A stretch of 64,000 nucleotides of DNA from Methanobacteriota archaeon. Its GTDB lineage: Archaea > Halobacteriota > Methanomicrobia > Methanomicrobiales > Methanomicrobiaceae. Shown one piece after another: positions 53,582-62,814 of the stretch. Position 1 is the stretch's first letter; the number at the start of each line of letters is the position of its first letter. Location of the stretch: assembly GCA_023396365.1 (NCBI GenBank), contig JAEWWL010000007.1, positions 1 through 64,000 of the forward strand, read 5' to 3'. The position numbers were made by a program, and so were the translations under genes. The notes below the pieces were generated by a model. The model saw only the letters and a list, made by a program, of their open reading frames with translations. It did not search any database and was not told where the DNA came from.

Positions 53582-53917
53582 TTACTTCTTTGAATAAGTG
53601 TAAACCATAAAAGCCAGTGCAGCACCGACAATTATTCCGCCAAGGAGCGGTACAACCGGAACATCAGGACCGGCAGGGCGTGTTAATATTGAAACTACAC
53701 CGATAATTCCAAGAAGTCCTGCAAATCCTGCAAGATATGTATTCTTCTCGCCGACACCCATTGAAAGCACTCCAAGGATCATTGCAAGACCAATGAAGAA
53801 TACTGCAACTGTGTAATTCATATCCCAGTTTGATATCCATCCGACAAGGAGAGATACTCCAAACATAAGCGCTACTGCTGTCCATCCCATCTGAAATCTT
53901 TTGTCATCTTCTTTCAT
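53582..53917 (-). CDS. Four-helix small membrane protein of the SPFH operon
   Basis: 111 aa with four likely transmembrane helices (about residues 12-30, 35-52, 60-77, 85-107), short loops and a positively charged end YTYSKK. The frame reaches to a TTG at 53926, but aggaggt is 9 bases before the ATG at 53917 and only a base or so from the TTG, so 53917 is used. Unrecognised family. Placed between the zinc-ribbon proteins and the SPFH protein, suggesting a membrane anchor for the complex. Confidence 0.75.
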   Translation of the reverse strand: MKEDDKRFQMGWTAVALMFGVSLLVGWISNWDMNYTVAVFFIGLAMILGVLSMGVGEKNTYLAGFAGLLGIIGVVSILTRPAGPDVPVVPLLGGIIVGAALAFMVYTYSKK

Positions 53918-53931
53918 GTAAATCAAACCTC

Positions 53932-54519
53932 CTAAATTCCCGGAGTATATTTGTTCTTATTTCTATAGAACGGCATATAAATTATTCTATAGGAATTGAT
54001 GTTAAAGTCATAGTCTATCTCCTGAAGTGTTCCGGAAATATCAGCCTCATGCCTTAAAAACATAAATTCAGAATGCTGCTTTGCAGCCTCATTGTCAATT
54101 GCCGCAGGAATTCTTGCAACTCCGTTGAAACTTTTCTGCTCTTCAATTACAGGCGGCTCAAGCGTGAAATCAACATTCCATTCTTTAACAATATCAGGCG
54201 CAATGTCGGCCGCACATACAAAAAGATTCTGGTTTCCGGCCATCTTCTTCTCGCTTTTAATAAATCTCATGATTCTGCCGCCGACAATCTTTTCCCTGTT
54301 TACTTTTATGTCAGTGTTTATAACCCAGAAGGGCATGTATACCTTATCAGAACTTTCGTCTTTTTTGAATGCGGCAATTGTGCTGTCGACTTTATGGACA
54401 TCACCGTTAAGAAACTCCATAACATTTTCGCATTTGCTGCAGACAAAGATGTTGTCTCTTTCCTTAGAGGTTAAAGGTGTGCCGCAGTTTGTGCATTTAA
54501 GCGTCTTTAAAGAAACCAT
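53932..54519 (-). CDS. Zinc-ribbon protein of the SPFH operon, soluble
   Basis: 195 aa. The N-terminal zinc ribbon is CTNCGTPL...CSKCENV. The rest carries two PFW/PFY motifs: YMPFWVINTDI (about residue 71) and IIYMPFYRNKN near the C-terminus, like those of the two proteins upstream in the operon. No transmembrane helix is evident. This makes it a short relative of the other two. Gaps of 2 and 14 bases to its neighbours indicate co-translation. Confidence 0.8.
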   Translation of the reverse strand: MVSLKTLKCTNCGTPLTSKERDNIFVCSKCENVMEFLNGDVHKVDSTIAAFKKDESSDKVYMPFWVINTDIKVNREKIVGGRIMRFIKSEKKMAGNQNLFVCAADIAPDIVKEWNVDFTLEPPVIEEQKSFNGVARIPAAIDNEAAKQHSEFMFLRHEADISGTLQEIDYDFNINSYRIIYMPFYRNKNKYTPGI

Positions 54520-54521
54520 GA

Positions 54522-55556
54522 TTACTTCCTCCTGAGCAGTATCTCAACATTGCCGGTTTTTGCCGCCTGTGCTGCATCCGCACCCTGTCCCTGTTTTTTA
54601 AAGGCTGCTGTCAGGTTAATTGAGGGTTTTTGAAGATCTCCGACAATAATTTCTGATTTGTATCTGAACTGATAATAAGACATATACAAAACTGCAAGTC
54701 CGACAATGCTTGTTGCAACAACAAGGCCGCTCTCCTCAAGAATTGAAAATCCAAGACCAATACCTGTTATTGCACCGCCAATGCTTCCTCCCGCACCAAT
54801 CGAAAGACTCTGGTAGAGAGGATCTCCTGGTGCTCTTCCGGATAAAATTTCGCCTGTTATTCCGTCTGTGACTGCAAAGTAATCCCTGTCTGAATAGTTG
54901 TACCTTACAACCCAGAATGGATAGAATATAAGCTCAAAAGCCTTGGGATCGACAAAAATCTTTGAGAACGTAACTTTTTCAATTCTGCCTCTTGCGTTTG
55001 AATAAGTCATGTCGGCAATTTTTTTCCTGCCCTCTTCTAATGCATCACTTTTGGATTCTGTTGCTTCAAAGGTTGGAATCTCCTCCTCTTCATAAGGAAC
55101 AATATCACCTTTGATATTTCGAAGGTAGGAAACACCGATATCCCCTGCATCGCATGCGATTATTGTATAGAGATAATCAGAATCCCAGACATTATTGTAA
55201 TAATTTTTTGTTGTCTTTCCATCGTCATCCTTGTCTTCGGAATATCCGCAGATAATTGCTTTTCCTCTTCCTAAAAGACGCCAGAACGGGAGATACAGAG
55301 GATAGCTTTCAGTGATCTCGCCTTTTTGCGGCAGATCACGAGCTTTAAATCCGCCTTTAAACCAGCTTTTTACATTTGAAACTGCCTTGTCGCGGTCAAG
55401 GACCATTTTATACATATATTTTGCAGTTCCCTCTTTTGACTCAAGAGAATGCACACTGCTGCAGAACGGGCATAAAACTATCTGCTCTCCCTCAAAAACT
55501 TCAACTCTTCCTCCGCAGGAAGGGCAGTTCATTCCAAAAACAATTCTTTCTGCCAT
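54522..55556 (-). CDS. Zinc-ribbon membrane protein of the SPFH operon (long form)
   Basis: 344 aa. N-terminal zinc ribbon: MNCPSCGGR...VLCPFCSS. A soluble domain of about 220 residues has YPLYLPFWRLLGRG and LIFYPFWVVRYNYSDRDYFA followed by VTDGITGEILSG, a motif also found in the neighbouring gene. Two hydrophobic helices (about 245-290) near the C-terminus insert in the membrane, and the tail VGDLQKPSINLTAAF extends beyond. Likely orientation: ribbon and domain in the cytosol. Function unknown; related to YdjG/YdjH-type TFIIB-zinc-ribbon proteins. Confidence 0.82.
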   Translation of the reverse strand: MAERIVFGMNCPSCGGRVEVFEGEQIVLCPFCSSVHSLESKEGTAKYMYKMVLDRDKAVSNVKSWFKGGFKARDLPQKGEITESYPLYLPFWRLLGRGKAIICGYSEDKDDDGKTTKNYYNNVWDSDYLYTIIACDAGDIGVSYLRNIKGDIVPYEEEEIPTFEATESKSDALEEGRKKIADMTYSNARGRIEKVTFSKIFVDPKAFELIFYPFWVVRYNYSDRDYFAVTDGITGEILSGRAPGDPLYQSLSIGAGGSIGGAITGIGLGFSILEESGLVVATSIVGLAVLYMSYYQFRYKSEIIVGDLQKPSINLTAAFKKQGQGADAAQAAKTGNVEILLRRK

Positions 55557-55559
55557 AAT

Positions 55560-56339
55560 TTAAGCCTCCGCAGGTGTCTGTGGCTCTCCAGGCATCTCAG
55601 GTGTTTTTGTAACCTTCATTGCAAAGTAGTAGCCGGTAAAAAAAGCTGCAGCAACAAGGACGTAAAAAACAAAGGAGACAAGTATTCCCAAAAGGCCGCC
55701 TATAAAGGCAAGTCCGAAACTTCCTAATGCAACAAGCCCGTAAGGAATAGATGATCTTGCAGGATAATTTGAAGAATATACTTTTCCTGATGAGCCGTCG
55801 ATTACAACTTTGTAGGACTGGCCTTCAAATTCATAGTCAACTTCATATATCGGGAAATATACTAAAGCCTGCTCTTTTCCGACTCCTTCAAGATCATTTA
55901 TGTACGCATCCATTCCAAAATCGACATCGAGAACTTTTGCATCTCCCGGTTTGAAGGATTCATCAAAAATCCTGATATCACCGGCAGGAATTAAAAGATT
56001 ATTCATTCCCGGAAGAATTGTTCCCTTTGCAGGTTTTATATCAATTTTTTCCTTTCCGTTTACATCTCTTCTAAACTGGTAAACCGGGAAATACTGCTTG
56101 CTTATAGCAATTATTTTTGCTTTTGATTCAAGCTCCTTATCAGCGTGTGGATTTGCGGTCCACCTTTTGAATATTCCCTTTGCTTTCTCATCAGTTATGA
56201 AGAACGGAAGGACATAATAAAACATCACACCGCTTCTGTCCACAAAAACAGTAGTGCCGCAGTATTTGCAGCTTGTTAAGTGGATGCCTGTACTGACATT
56301 CACATCTCCGCCGCATTTGGGGCATGCAAAACTTGACAT
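55560..56339 (-). CDS. Zinc-ribbon membrane protein of the SPFH operon (short form), operon start
   Basis: 259 aa. N-terminal ribbon FACPKCGGD...SCKYCGTT. The domain with YFPVYQFRRDVN and YFPIYEVDYEFEGQSYKVV followed by DGSSGKVYSSNYPARS is paralogous to the next gene. Two C-terminal helices (about 195-240) and a tail rich in Pro/Glu. First gene of the six-gene operon. A TATA-like ggattaataatt (56361-56372) is centred 27 bases before the ATG and there is no ribosome binding site, so a leaderless message is probable. Confidence 0.82.
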   Translation of the reverse strand: MSSFACPKCGGDVNVSTGIHLTSCKYCGTTVFVDRSGVMFYYVLPFFITDEKAKGIFKRWTANPHADKELESKAKIIAISKQYFPVYQFRRDVNGKEKIDIKPAKGTILPGMNNLLIPAGDIRIFDESFKPGDAKVLDVDFGMDAYINDLEGVGKEQALVYFPIYEVDYEFEGQSYKVVIDGSSGKVYSSNYPARSSIPYGLVALGSFGLAFIGGLLGILVSFVFYVLVAAAFFTGYYFAMKVTKTPEMPGEPQTPAEA

Positions 56340-56461
56340 CTAAATTAAATACCACATAACGGATTAATAATTCTTTCGAATAAAACAAAAGGATTCATAA
56401 TCCAGAAAAAATACGCAGAGATAAATGAAAAAAAGAAGATTAAAAAAAAAATTATGTTTTT

Positions 56462-56815
56462 TCAGGCTGACGGATTTTTGATAATCTTTACCTGAACATT
56501 TGCATCAGAGCCAAGTCCGATTAGTGCCCAGTTCTTTACAGTCATTGTCGTATCAGCTGTAAGGACGATTACCTTATCAAAGCTCTTTTTGCCTTTCTGA
56601 TCATAATCGGATGCTGAATCAAATAATACATCAATATCTGTATCTGATGTTAAAGCAACCCTGTATGTTCCTGCCGAAAGAGAATATATGTACTGATCAT
56701 TGTCAGGCACATTAATTGCCTCATCATAAATCACTTCATTTTGAGATGTGCACCCTGATGACAGGACAGAAAGAATCAAAACTAAAAAACCCAGACCAAG
56801 AATTATCTTTTTCAT
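56462..56815 (-). CDS. Small lipoprotein with beta-sandwich-like domain
   Basis: 117 aa. The signal peptide MKKIILGLGFLVLILSVLSS is followed by the lipobox SSGC, so the Cys would be lipidated or acylated and the protein anchored outside. The rest (VPDNDQYIYSLSAGTYRVAL...) is beta-strand-rich, similar to pre-peptidase or DUF-type domains that bind ligands. Unrecognised family. A spacer of 122 bp separates it from the SPFH operon. Confidence 0.7.
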   Translation of the reverse strand: MKKIILGLGFLVLILSVLSSGCTSQNEVIYDEAINVPDNDQYIYSLSAGTYRVALTSDTDIDVLFDSASDYDQKGKKSFDKVIVLTADTTMTVKNWALIGLGSDANVQVKIIKNPSA

Positions 56816-56925
56816 GATTATAATCCCGCGTCTTTAATATTTTAATTTTTTGGGGTTTTAAAAAAAATTAAATCAGAACGCTTAAAAATGTCAGATAATT
56901 TAAAATAAAAATTTTTTAAGAGAAA

Positions 56926-57270
56926 TCAGGCGACCTTTTCAAGAGTCAGACTGACTGTTTTTCCAAGTATAACATACTCAAATGAAAGCTTTTTGCCGTC
57001 ATCGCTTATCCGTCCTGTTATCGGATTTCCAACGCCAAAATCAAGATCATATACTTTGTCACCTTTGGCTGTCCATTTGCCGTCTGTTCCGACACCATTT
57101 ACTGATAAAATGAATGTTCCGTCTTCATGGAATGTCGATTCGATATTAATAAGAGGGATTGTGTACTCTTTCCAGTAACCTACAATGGGATCAGGCCCCA
57201 TACATCCTGCAGCTGTTGATGCTGCAAGCAGACAAAAAACCAGACCAACCAGAAATCCAATCTGTTTCAT
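56926..57270 (-). CDS. Small lipoprotein, lipocalin-like fold
   Basis: 114 aa. Signal peptide then TAAGCMGPDPIVGYWKEY, a lipobox Cys followed by the GxW start of lipocalin-like and DUF-type beta barrels. Repeating strands DGTFILSVNGVGTDGKWTAK and KLSFEYVILGKTVSLTL fit the fold. Ligand unknown. Similar small exported proteins are frequent in Methanomicrobiales. Single gene. Confidence 0.7.
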   Translation of the reverse strand: MKQIGFLVGLVFCLLAASTAAGCMGPDPIVGYWKEYTIPLINIESTFHEDGTFILSVNGVGTDGKWTAKGDKVYDLDFGVGNPITGRISDDGKKLSFEYVILGKTVSLTLEKVA

Positions 57271-57420
57271 ACTTTAATTAGATGTTATGATTCATTAATA
57301 TTAATTTCCAAATTCACATAACAAAAAGCAAATTGAAAGAAAAGTATTTTTGGAAAAAAAAAGCTGATAGAAAAATAAATGAATTGTATTTTTACACTAT
57401 TAAAATTCTGGAAAAAGTTA

Positions 57421-57454
57421 AAAATCAAACAAAATTAAAAATCAAACAAAATTA
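57421..57454. repeat. 17-bp tandem repeat
   Basis: aaaatcaaacaaaatta occurs twice without a gap (57421-57437, 57438-57454), directly before the end of the Hsp20-like gene on the other strand. Probably slippage in AT-rich spacer. Confidence 0.75.
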
Positions 57455-57481
57455 AAATAAAAAAAGGGAAATTAGTTAAAG

Positions 57482-57931
57482 TTACTCTCCCTTTAACACT
57501 GAAATTTCAAGAACGCCGTTTTTGCATTTGTATTTCATCGTATCTTTTTTAACGGCAGGAATTTTTACCTCTGCAAAATGCTTTACTCCGTCTGCAAAAG
57601 AGGAGATGTATAAAGTATTCTGATTTACAGATATCGCGGTGTTTGACATATCCGAGCCGGGAATATTTGCATATATAATTACATAGTCTCCGTCCTGGTG
57701 AACCTCGGTGTGCGGATTGTTTAAAACAAAGCCTTCATCAGAACTGTTTGCCACATTATTTTTCAGGCCTTCAATATTTGAGGGAATTAGATCAACAGGA
57801 ATTCTTCCGCCGGCTATAGTTATTGAAAAATTCTCATTGAAAGGGAATTTTCCGCTATGAATAGCCTGCTCAAATATTTTTCTGATTATCTCGTTGAAAT
57901 CCTTATCTGCATCCTTTTTATCTTCAGGCAT
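57482..57931 (-). CDS. Hsp20/alpha-crystallin-like protein
   Basis: 149 aa. The C-terminal half is an alpha-crystallin/CS-type beta sandwich: TEVHQDGDYVIIYANIPG, with strand pattern ending CKNGVLEISVL, as in small heat-shock proteins. The N-terminal half has no IxI-type extension I can see. Holdase chaperone is expected. It follows the VAT ATPase gene by 14 bp, so unfoldase and holdase are made together. The GvpH-type Hsp20 of archaea is another possibility. Confidence 0.8.
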   Translation of the reverse strand: MPEDKKDADKDFNEIIRKIFEQAIHSGKFPFNENFSITIAGGRIPVDLIPSNIEGLKNNVANSSDEGFVLNNPHTEVHQDGDYVIIYANIPGSDMSNTAISVNQNTLYISSFADGVKHFAEVKIPAVKKDTMKYKCKNGVLEISVLKGE

Positions 57932-57945
57932 TATCTTCTCCAGAT

Positions 57946-60438
57946 TTATTCCAATTTTAATGAATCTTCAAGCTCTTTTGTCAGTGTTTTTATAAGTTTT
58001 ATATCTTTGACCCTTGAATATACTGCACTGTTTAATTTTTCAGAGGCTGTTTTGGTATTCTCTTTTTCTTCTGCATAATCACAGCGCTTCAGCACCATTG
58101 CCGCTTTTTCAAGAACCTGCCTTTCCTCTGCCGGGTAAAGAACAGGCCAGGCCTTTCTTTCATATTCTTCAATTGCTGATTTATCCAGAGAGCTTTTAAT
58201 TTTTTTCATTGCGGCATTGAAGTGAGCCTTTGTTACCTTAACATTGGCAAGTATTTCAAGCCTTTCAGCTTCTGATCTATTCTCCATTATAGTGATAAAT
58301 TCACGCATCGCCTGAAGTTTTGCCTCACGCACAACAAGTTCAATATCAGCACCGACATATCCTTCGCTTTTTTTTACAAGTTCATCGATACTGATATCTT
58401 CAGAAAGAATACTCTTTGAATTTTTAAGGTAAACCTCAAATATTTTCTTTCTTCCTTCTGCATCAGGCGGAGGCACATAGATAATTCTGTCAAGACGGCC
58501 CGGCCTCATCAGAGCTTCATCAAGCATATCTGGCCGGTTTGTCGCTCCAAGCACTGTCACATTTGTAAGCTCCTCAAGTCCGTCAAGCTCGGTCAGAATC
58601 TGGCTTACAACACTCTCTGTTACATGTGATGAATCATTGTATGCTCCTCTTTTTGGAAGCAGAGCGTCAATTTCATCAAAGAATATTATTGACGGTGATG
58701 CCTGCCGTGCTTTTCTGAATATATCACGGACTCCTTTTTCAGATTCGCCAACCCACTTTGAGAGAAGTTCAGGGCCTTTTACAGATATGAAATTGCATTC
58801 GCTTTTATTTGCAACCGCTTTTGCAAGAAGCGTCTTTCCTGTTCCCGGCGGTCCGAACAGGAGAATTCCTGACGGAGGCTTTGTGTCAAACTTATCAAAT
58901 ATCTCAGGATATTTAAGAGGCCATTCAACAGATTCGGTAAGCTCTTTTTTAATATCGTCAAGACCTCCGATATCATCCCATGAGACATCAGGAATTTCGA
59001 CAAGGACTTCACGCATTGCCGAAGGCTCAACATGCCTTAAAGCCTCTTCGAAATCACTCTTTGAAACCTTTATCTTCTCAATTATTTCTATTGGAATATC
59101 TTCTCCGGTCTTTATATCCTTTAACTCCTCGCGAAGGGCATGCATTGCAGCCTCCTTTACAAGAAGGGATATATCAGCACCAACAAATCCATGGGTTACA
59201 GCAGCGAAAGGCTCAAGGAATTTTTTGCGCTTAATTGCATTTTCATGCTTTTTTCCTTCGTCTTCGCCCATCTCGGCAAACTTGCGGCTTAGTTCGACAC
59301 TCTCTTCTGCGGTGATTTCGATATCGTCCAAATCAAGCGGAACACCGCGTGAGTGAACCTGGAATATTTCAAGACGGCCCTTTCTGTCCGGAATGCCAAT
59401 CTCTATCTCCCTGTCAAAACGTCCGCCGCGGCGAAGTGCCGGATCGATATTGTCGGGAAGGTTTGTTGCGGCAATTACAATTACCTCACCTCTTCCCTTA
59501 AGACCGTCCATTACAGCCAGAAGCTGGGCCACAATTCTTCTTTCAACCTCACCTTTTGTCTCCTCACGCTTTGGTGCAATTGAGTCAATTTCATCGATGA
59601 ATATGATTGTCGGGGCATTCTTCTGTGCTTCTTCAAAGACCTCCCTTAATTTTCCTTCACTTTCGCCATAGTATTTGCTTACAATTTCAGGTCCTGAAAG
59701 TGAGATGAAATGTGCATCAACCTCGTTTGCAACCGCCTTTGCAATCAGTGTCTTTCCGGTTCCCGGCGGACCATACAAAAGTACACCTTTTGGCGGCTCG
59801 ATTCCAAGCTTTTCAAATATTTCGGGATGCCTCAACGGAAGCTCAATCATCTCCCTTACCTGGTCAAGCTCTCTTCCAAGACCTCCTATATCCTCATAAT
59901 GAACGTCCGGAACATCTTTTTTGCCCTCTTTGGGCTGATATGGTGTATCCTTTATCTCAATTTCGGTGTTGGGCCCGACAATTGCAACACCTGAGGGTTT
60001 GACCTTTGATATAACAAATGTCAGGGCATTTCCCATAATATTTACACGAAATGCCTGGCCTTCACTGACAGGGCGTCCGCTTAAGAGCCTTCCAATATAC
60101 TGCTCCCCGCCCTGAAGCGATATCGGCTGTGTCGGATGAATGACAAGCTTCTCGGCATATTTTGCATCAACTTTATGGATTGTTACTTTTTCATCAATGC
60201 CTGTCTGAATATTGCCGCGGGTGTTTCCGTCAATTCTGATAACTGCCCTTCCTGTATCCTGTGAATATCCCGTCCAGACAATTGCGGCAGCTTTGTTTTT
60301 TCCCGCAATTTCTATCACATCGCCGCTTCGAAGGCCAAGGGCATTCATCACATCAATACTTATTCTTGCAATTCCCCTTCCTGCGTCTTCGTGAAGCGCC
60401 TCTTTTACTGTTACTTCAAATGATTGTGAATTAGTCAT
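57946..60438 (-). CDS. AAA ATPase VAT/Cdc48 type (valosin-containing protein homologue)
   Basis: Double-ring protein unfoldase, 830 aa, longer than the usual 730-760 because the C-terminal region is extended. Residues 1-190 are the N-domain (double-psi barrel and second subdomain). D1 has [13 protein letters not shown] and [15 protein letters not shown]2 has [13 protein letters not shown] and [14 protein letters not shown]. Pore-loop motifs KYYGESE and KWVGESE differ between rings, as in the family. It probably feeds substrates to the proteasome or remodels complexes. gaggt lies 8 bases before the ATG; TATA-like box further up. Confidence 0.96.
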   Translation of the reverse strand: MTNSQSFEVTVKEALHEDAGRGIARISIDVMNALGLRSGDVIEIAGKNKAAAIVWTGYSQDTGRAVIRIDGNTRGNIQTGIDEKVTIHKVDAKYAEKLVIHPTQPISLQGGEQYIGRLLSGRPVSEGQAFRVNIMGNALTFVISKVKPSGVAIVGPNTEIEIKDTPYQPKEGKKDVPDVHYEDIGGLGRELDQVREMIELPLRHPEIFEKLGIEPPKGVLLYGPPGTGKTLIAKAVANEVDAHFISLSGPEIVSKYYGESEGKLREVFEEAQKNAPTIIFIDEIDSIAPKREETKGEVERRIVAQLLAVMDGLKGRGEVIVIAATNLPDNIDPALRRGGRFDREIEIGIPDRKGRLEIFQVHSRGVPLDLDDIEITAEESVELSRKFAEMGEDEGKKHENAIKRKKFLEPFAAVTHGFVGADISLLVKEAAMHALREELKDIKTGEDIPIEIIEKIKVSKSDFEEALRHVEPSAMREVLVEIPDVSWDDIGGLDDIKKELTESVEWPLKYPEIFDKFDTKPPSGILLFGPPGTGKTLLAKAVANKSECNFISVKGPELLSKWVGESEKGVRDIFRKARQASPSIIFFDEIDALLPKRGAYNDSSHVTESVVSQILTELDGLEELTNVTVLGATNRPDMLDEALMRPGRLDRIIYVPPPDAEGRKKIFEVYLKNSKSILSEDISIDELVKKSEGYVGADIELVVREAKLQAMREFITIMENRSEAERLEILANVKVTKAHFNAAMKKIKSSLDKSAIEEYERKAWPVLYPAEERQVLEKAAMVLKRCDYAEEKENTKTASEKLNSAVYSRVKDIKLIKTLTKELEDSLKLE

Positions 60439-60484
60439 AATGATATACCTCTTCTATGATATTTACCTATAGTAATCACCAATG

Positions 60485-60495
60485 TTATTTAAAAA
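60485..60495 (-). promoter_or_regulatory. Candidate TATA box for the VAT-Hsp20 operon
   Basis: Read on the minus strand it is tttttaaataa, centred about 52 bases before the VAT ATG. Initiation would be about 25 bases downstream, leaving a leader of 27 nt that holds the gaggt ribosome binding site. Confidence 0.45.
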
Positions 60496-60651
60496 TATGT
60501 TCTCTGACAATTATTATTTTCAATCTTTTTAAAAATTTAAAATTGCAGGATATTTTTTAATTGCACGAGTCAAAATGAAAAAAAATCAAATCCAAATGGA
60601 TAATATTTTTAAAAATTTCCGCTGAGAAGGTTAAAAAAAACGTTAAAAAAA

Positions 60652-61299
60652 TTATCTTAAAATCTCAATTATTTTTTTTATATCCCTGATATGATACTGC
60701 CCTTTTGATGCCTCCTTTCCGCAGTGGCAGTAAATCAGCATTGAGCCCGTCAATAAAAGAGGAACTCTTGCAAATTTAAATTCTTCACCCATAACACTTG
60801 TAATGACAGGCTTTTTTGACATTGCTGTAAATTTTATAAAATCTGCGACATCGCTTAGATTTTTTGGAGTCACAACAATTTTTGGAATGTCGCAATACTC
60901 CCTCAGCTCCGATTCAATATCATATAATTCCCTTTTGTCTGGCATATAGCCAAGATGAACAGAGCCGATAACTGCCTTTTTGGATGCTTTTATTTCAGGT
61001 GCAAATAAACGAAAATCTCTTTCAATATCAACATAGTCTGTACAGCAAAGCCACGGCTCAATTAATTCTCTCCACTCTTTTTGACTTTTTGAAAATTTGC
61101 CGCCCTCTTTTATGCTTCTGATAGTTGCTATGATTGGTATGTCATCATTTTTTTCCCGGCACAGACTTAAGAGTTCATCCGCTGACTCTTTGCTGTCTAT
61201 AAGATCAATTCTAATCTCCCTAAACCCGGCATTGTAATTTAGAGCTTCTTCCCATTCCTTTGGTGATGACAGTGAAAGAGCAGTCTTCATTTTTTCCAC
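60652..61299 (-). CDS. aroD: 3-Dehydroquinate dehydratase, type I
   Basis: Shikimate pathway: dehydroquinate to dehydroshikimate. 215 aa. IIATIRSIKEGG is the substrate strand; SVHLGYMPDKRE carries the catalytic His; KIVVTPKN carries the Schiff-base Lys; MGEEFKFARV with Arg and LLTGSMLIYCH complete the pocket. Stand-alone gene. Neighbours are not shikimate genes, unlike the clustered aro genes of some methanogens. Confidence 0.92.
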   Translation of the reverse strand: MEKMKTALSLSSPKEWEEALNYNAGFREIRIDLIDSKESADELLSLCREKNDDIPIIATIRSIKEGGKFSKSQKEWRELIEPWLCCTDYVDIERDFRLFAPEIKASKKAVIGSVHLGYMPDKRELYDIESELREYCDIPKIVVTPKNLSDVADFIKFTAMSKKPVITSVMGEEFKFARVPLLLTGSMLIYCHCGKEASKGQYHIRDIKKIIEILR

Positions 61300-61478
61300 A
61301 CAGATTTAGTAGGAGATATTTATGTAAATTGTTTCCTTTATTTTTGACATCTGCCTGCTGCCAGTGCCTTTTAATAAATGGTATTAACCGGTCATGCTGA
61401 CCGCACTTTAACCCATTTCATATCAAATTGTAAACCTTCAAGTCGGCTGAATGCAAATAAATAATATCCGGTGATTTT
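61300..61478. other. Divergent promoter region
   Basis: 179 bp between aroD (minus) and the radical SAM gene (plus). It holds AT-rich TATA candidates (aaataaataatat at about 61455) and a short inverted repeat ggtca-tgc-tgacc at 61400. No coding frame is seen. Confidence 0.45.
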
Positions 61479-62240
61479 TTGAAGGTTAATTTTGGAGGTT
61501 TTGTTCCTTTAAGTACTGTTGACTGGCGGGGAAAAGCAGTATGTACAGTTTTTTTAAGAGGATGCCCCGTCCACTGCCATTACTGCCACAACCGGGAAAT
61601 CCAGTCAGGCCAGGACATAAGGGACACTGATGATATCTGCGAGATGATAAAAGAGTCAAGAATTGTTATATCAGGCGTAATTTTTTCCGGCGGAGAGCCC
61701 ACGATGCAGAAAGATGCTCTTGTTGAACTGGCAACGCAGTGCAAAAAGATGAATCTTTTAGTAGGCATCCAGACAAACGGTGCGTTTCCGGATACTCTTG
61801 AATCATTATTAAAACAAAACCTTGTTGACCATGTTCATATGGATATCAAGACAAGATGGGAGCATTATCCTCAGCTTTTAAAGGTGAAACCTGAAACTGT
61901 TGAAAATATAAAGAAATCCCTGGCACTTTGCAAAGAGGCATACATGTCAGGAAAACTGCCTGAATTTCAGGTCGTCTGCACCCTGTTTCCAGGAAGAGAG
62001 GATGATGTGATGTATATATCAAAGGAAACACAGGGCCTTAATCTGGTTTTGCAGCAGGGTGTGGAGAATAACATAAGACCTCTTAAATTTGATGACCTCA
62101 AAAAAATTGCAGATAAAATTCACAGAAAGGTTAGAATACGCACACGTGAAGACGGTGAAATAACATACGAGAATAACCAGATAATTATTGCGGATTCAAT
62201 AGTCCTTACAGATATTGCACAGGCAAGAAGAAATTATTAA
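61479..62240 (+). CDS. Radical SAM activating protein (anaerobic RNR/glycyl-radical activase type)
   Basis: 253 aa. CPVHCHYCHN near residue 30 is the CxxxCxxC cluster motif of radical SAM enzymes. ISGVIFSGGEPTMQKD binds SAM. The group is annotated as anaerobic ribonucleoside-triphosphate reductase activating protein, but the reductase gene is not in the window. The TTG start at 61479 has ggtga about 5 bases upstream, and the protein begins at MKVNFGGFVPLSTVDW, a family-like N-terminus. It precedes the kinase gene by 25 bases. Confidence 0.85.
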   Translation: MKVNFGGFVPLSTVDWRGKAVCTVFLRGCPVHCHYCHNREIQSGQDIRDTDDICEMIKESRIVISGVIFSGGEPTMQKDALVELATQCKKMNLLVGIQTNGAFPDTLESLLKQNLVDHVHMDIKTRWEHYPQLLKVKPETVENIKKSLALCKEAYMSGKLPEFQVVCTLFPGREDDVMYISKETQGLNLVLQQGVENNIRPLKFDDLKKIADKIHRKVRIRTREDGEITYENNQIIIADSIVLTDIAQARRNY

Positions 62241-62265
62241 ACCAAAAAGAAGGATTCTGATAAAA

Positions 62266-62814
62266 ATGCAGGTAATAGGTGTTGTTGGTCTTCCGGCAAG
62301 CGGCAAGGGAGAATTTTCACGTATTGCAAAAGAGATGAATATTCCTGTTGTGGTAATGGGCGATGTCGTAAGAAACGCAGTCGCTGATGCAGGACTTAAA
62401 TTAAATGACAAAAATATGGGCGAGATGTCCAGATGCCTGCGGCAGGGAATGGGAATGGATGCCCTTGCAAAATTATCAGTCCCGCTTATTGAAGCCTTAA
62501 ATTCCAAAGTGGCTCTTGTTGACGGAATAAGAGGTGATGCAGAGGTTGAATTTTTTATAAAACATTTTAAAAATTTCAATTTAATAGCAGTTGAATCTTC
62601 ATTTGAGACAAGATTAAAGCGTTTATCACAGAGAGGGCGCTCAGATGATCAGGCTGATGAAAAAAGCCTTAAACAGCGTGATGAAAGAGAAGCCGGCTGG
62701 GGTCTTTTAAATGCCATGTCAATGGCGGATTATTTAATTGAAAATGAAGGGACAATTTCAGAATTTGAGGACAACGCCAGAAGAATTCTTGAAGAGATAA
62801 GGTTTAAAAAATGA
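62266..62814 (+). CDS. P-loop nucleotide-kinase-like protein (UPF0200/archaeal AAA type)
   Basis: 182 aa. IGVVGLPASGKGEFSRIAKE is the P-loop; VMGDVVRNAVADAG and SQRGRSDDQADEK (lid with Arg) resemble dephospho-CoA and adenylate kinases. Archaeal UPF0200 proteins have this layout; the substrate is not known. The frame reaches back to 62215, but the family start is the ATG at 62266. It overlaps the next gene by 4 bases. Confidence 0.84.
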   Translation: MQVIGVVGLPASGKGEFSRIAKEMNIPVVVMGDVVRNAVADAGLKLNDKNMGEMSRCLRQGMGMDALAKLSVPLIEALNSKVALVDGIRGDAEVEFFIKHFKNFNLIAVESSFETRLKRLSQRGRSDDQADEKSLKQRDEREAGWGLLNAMSMADYLIENEGTISEFEDNARRILEEIRFKK

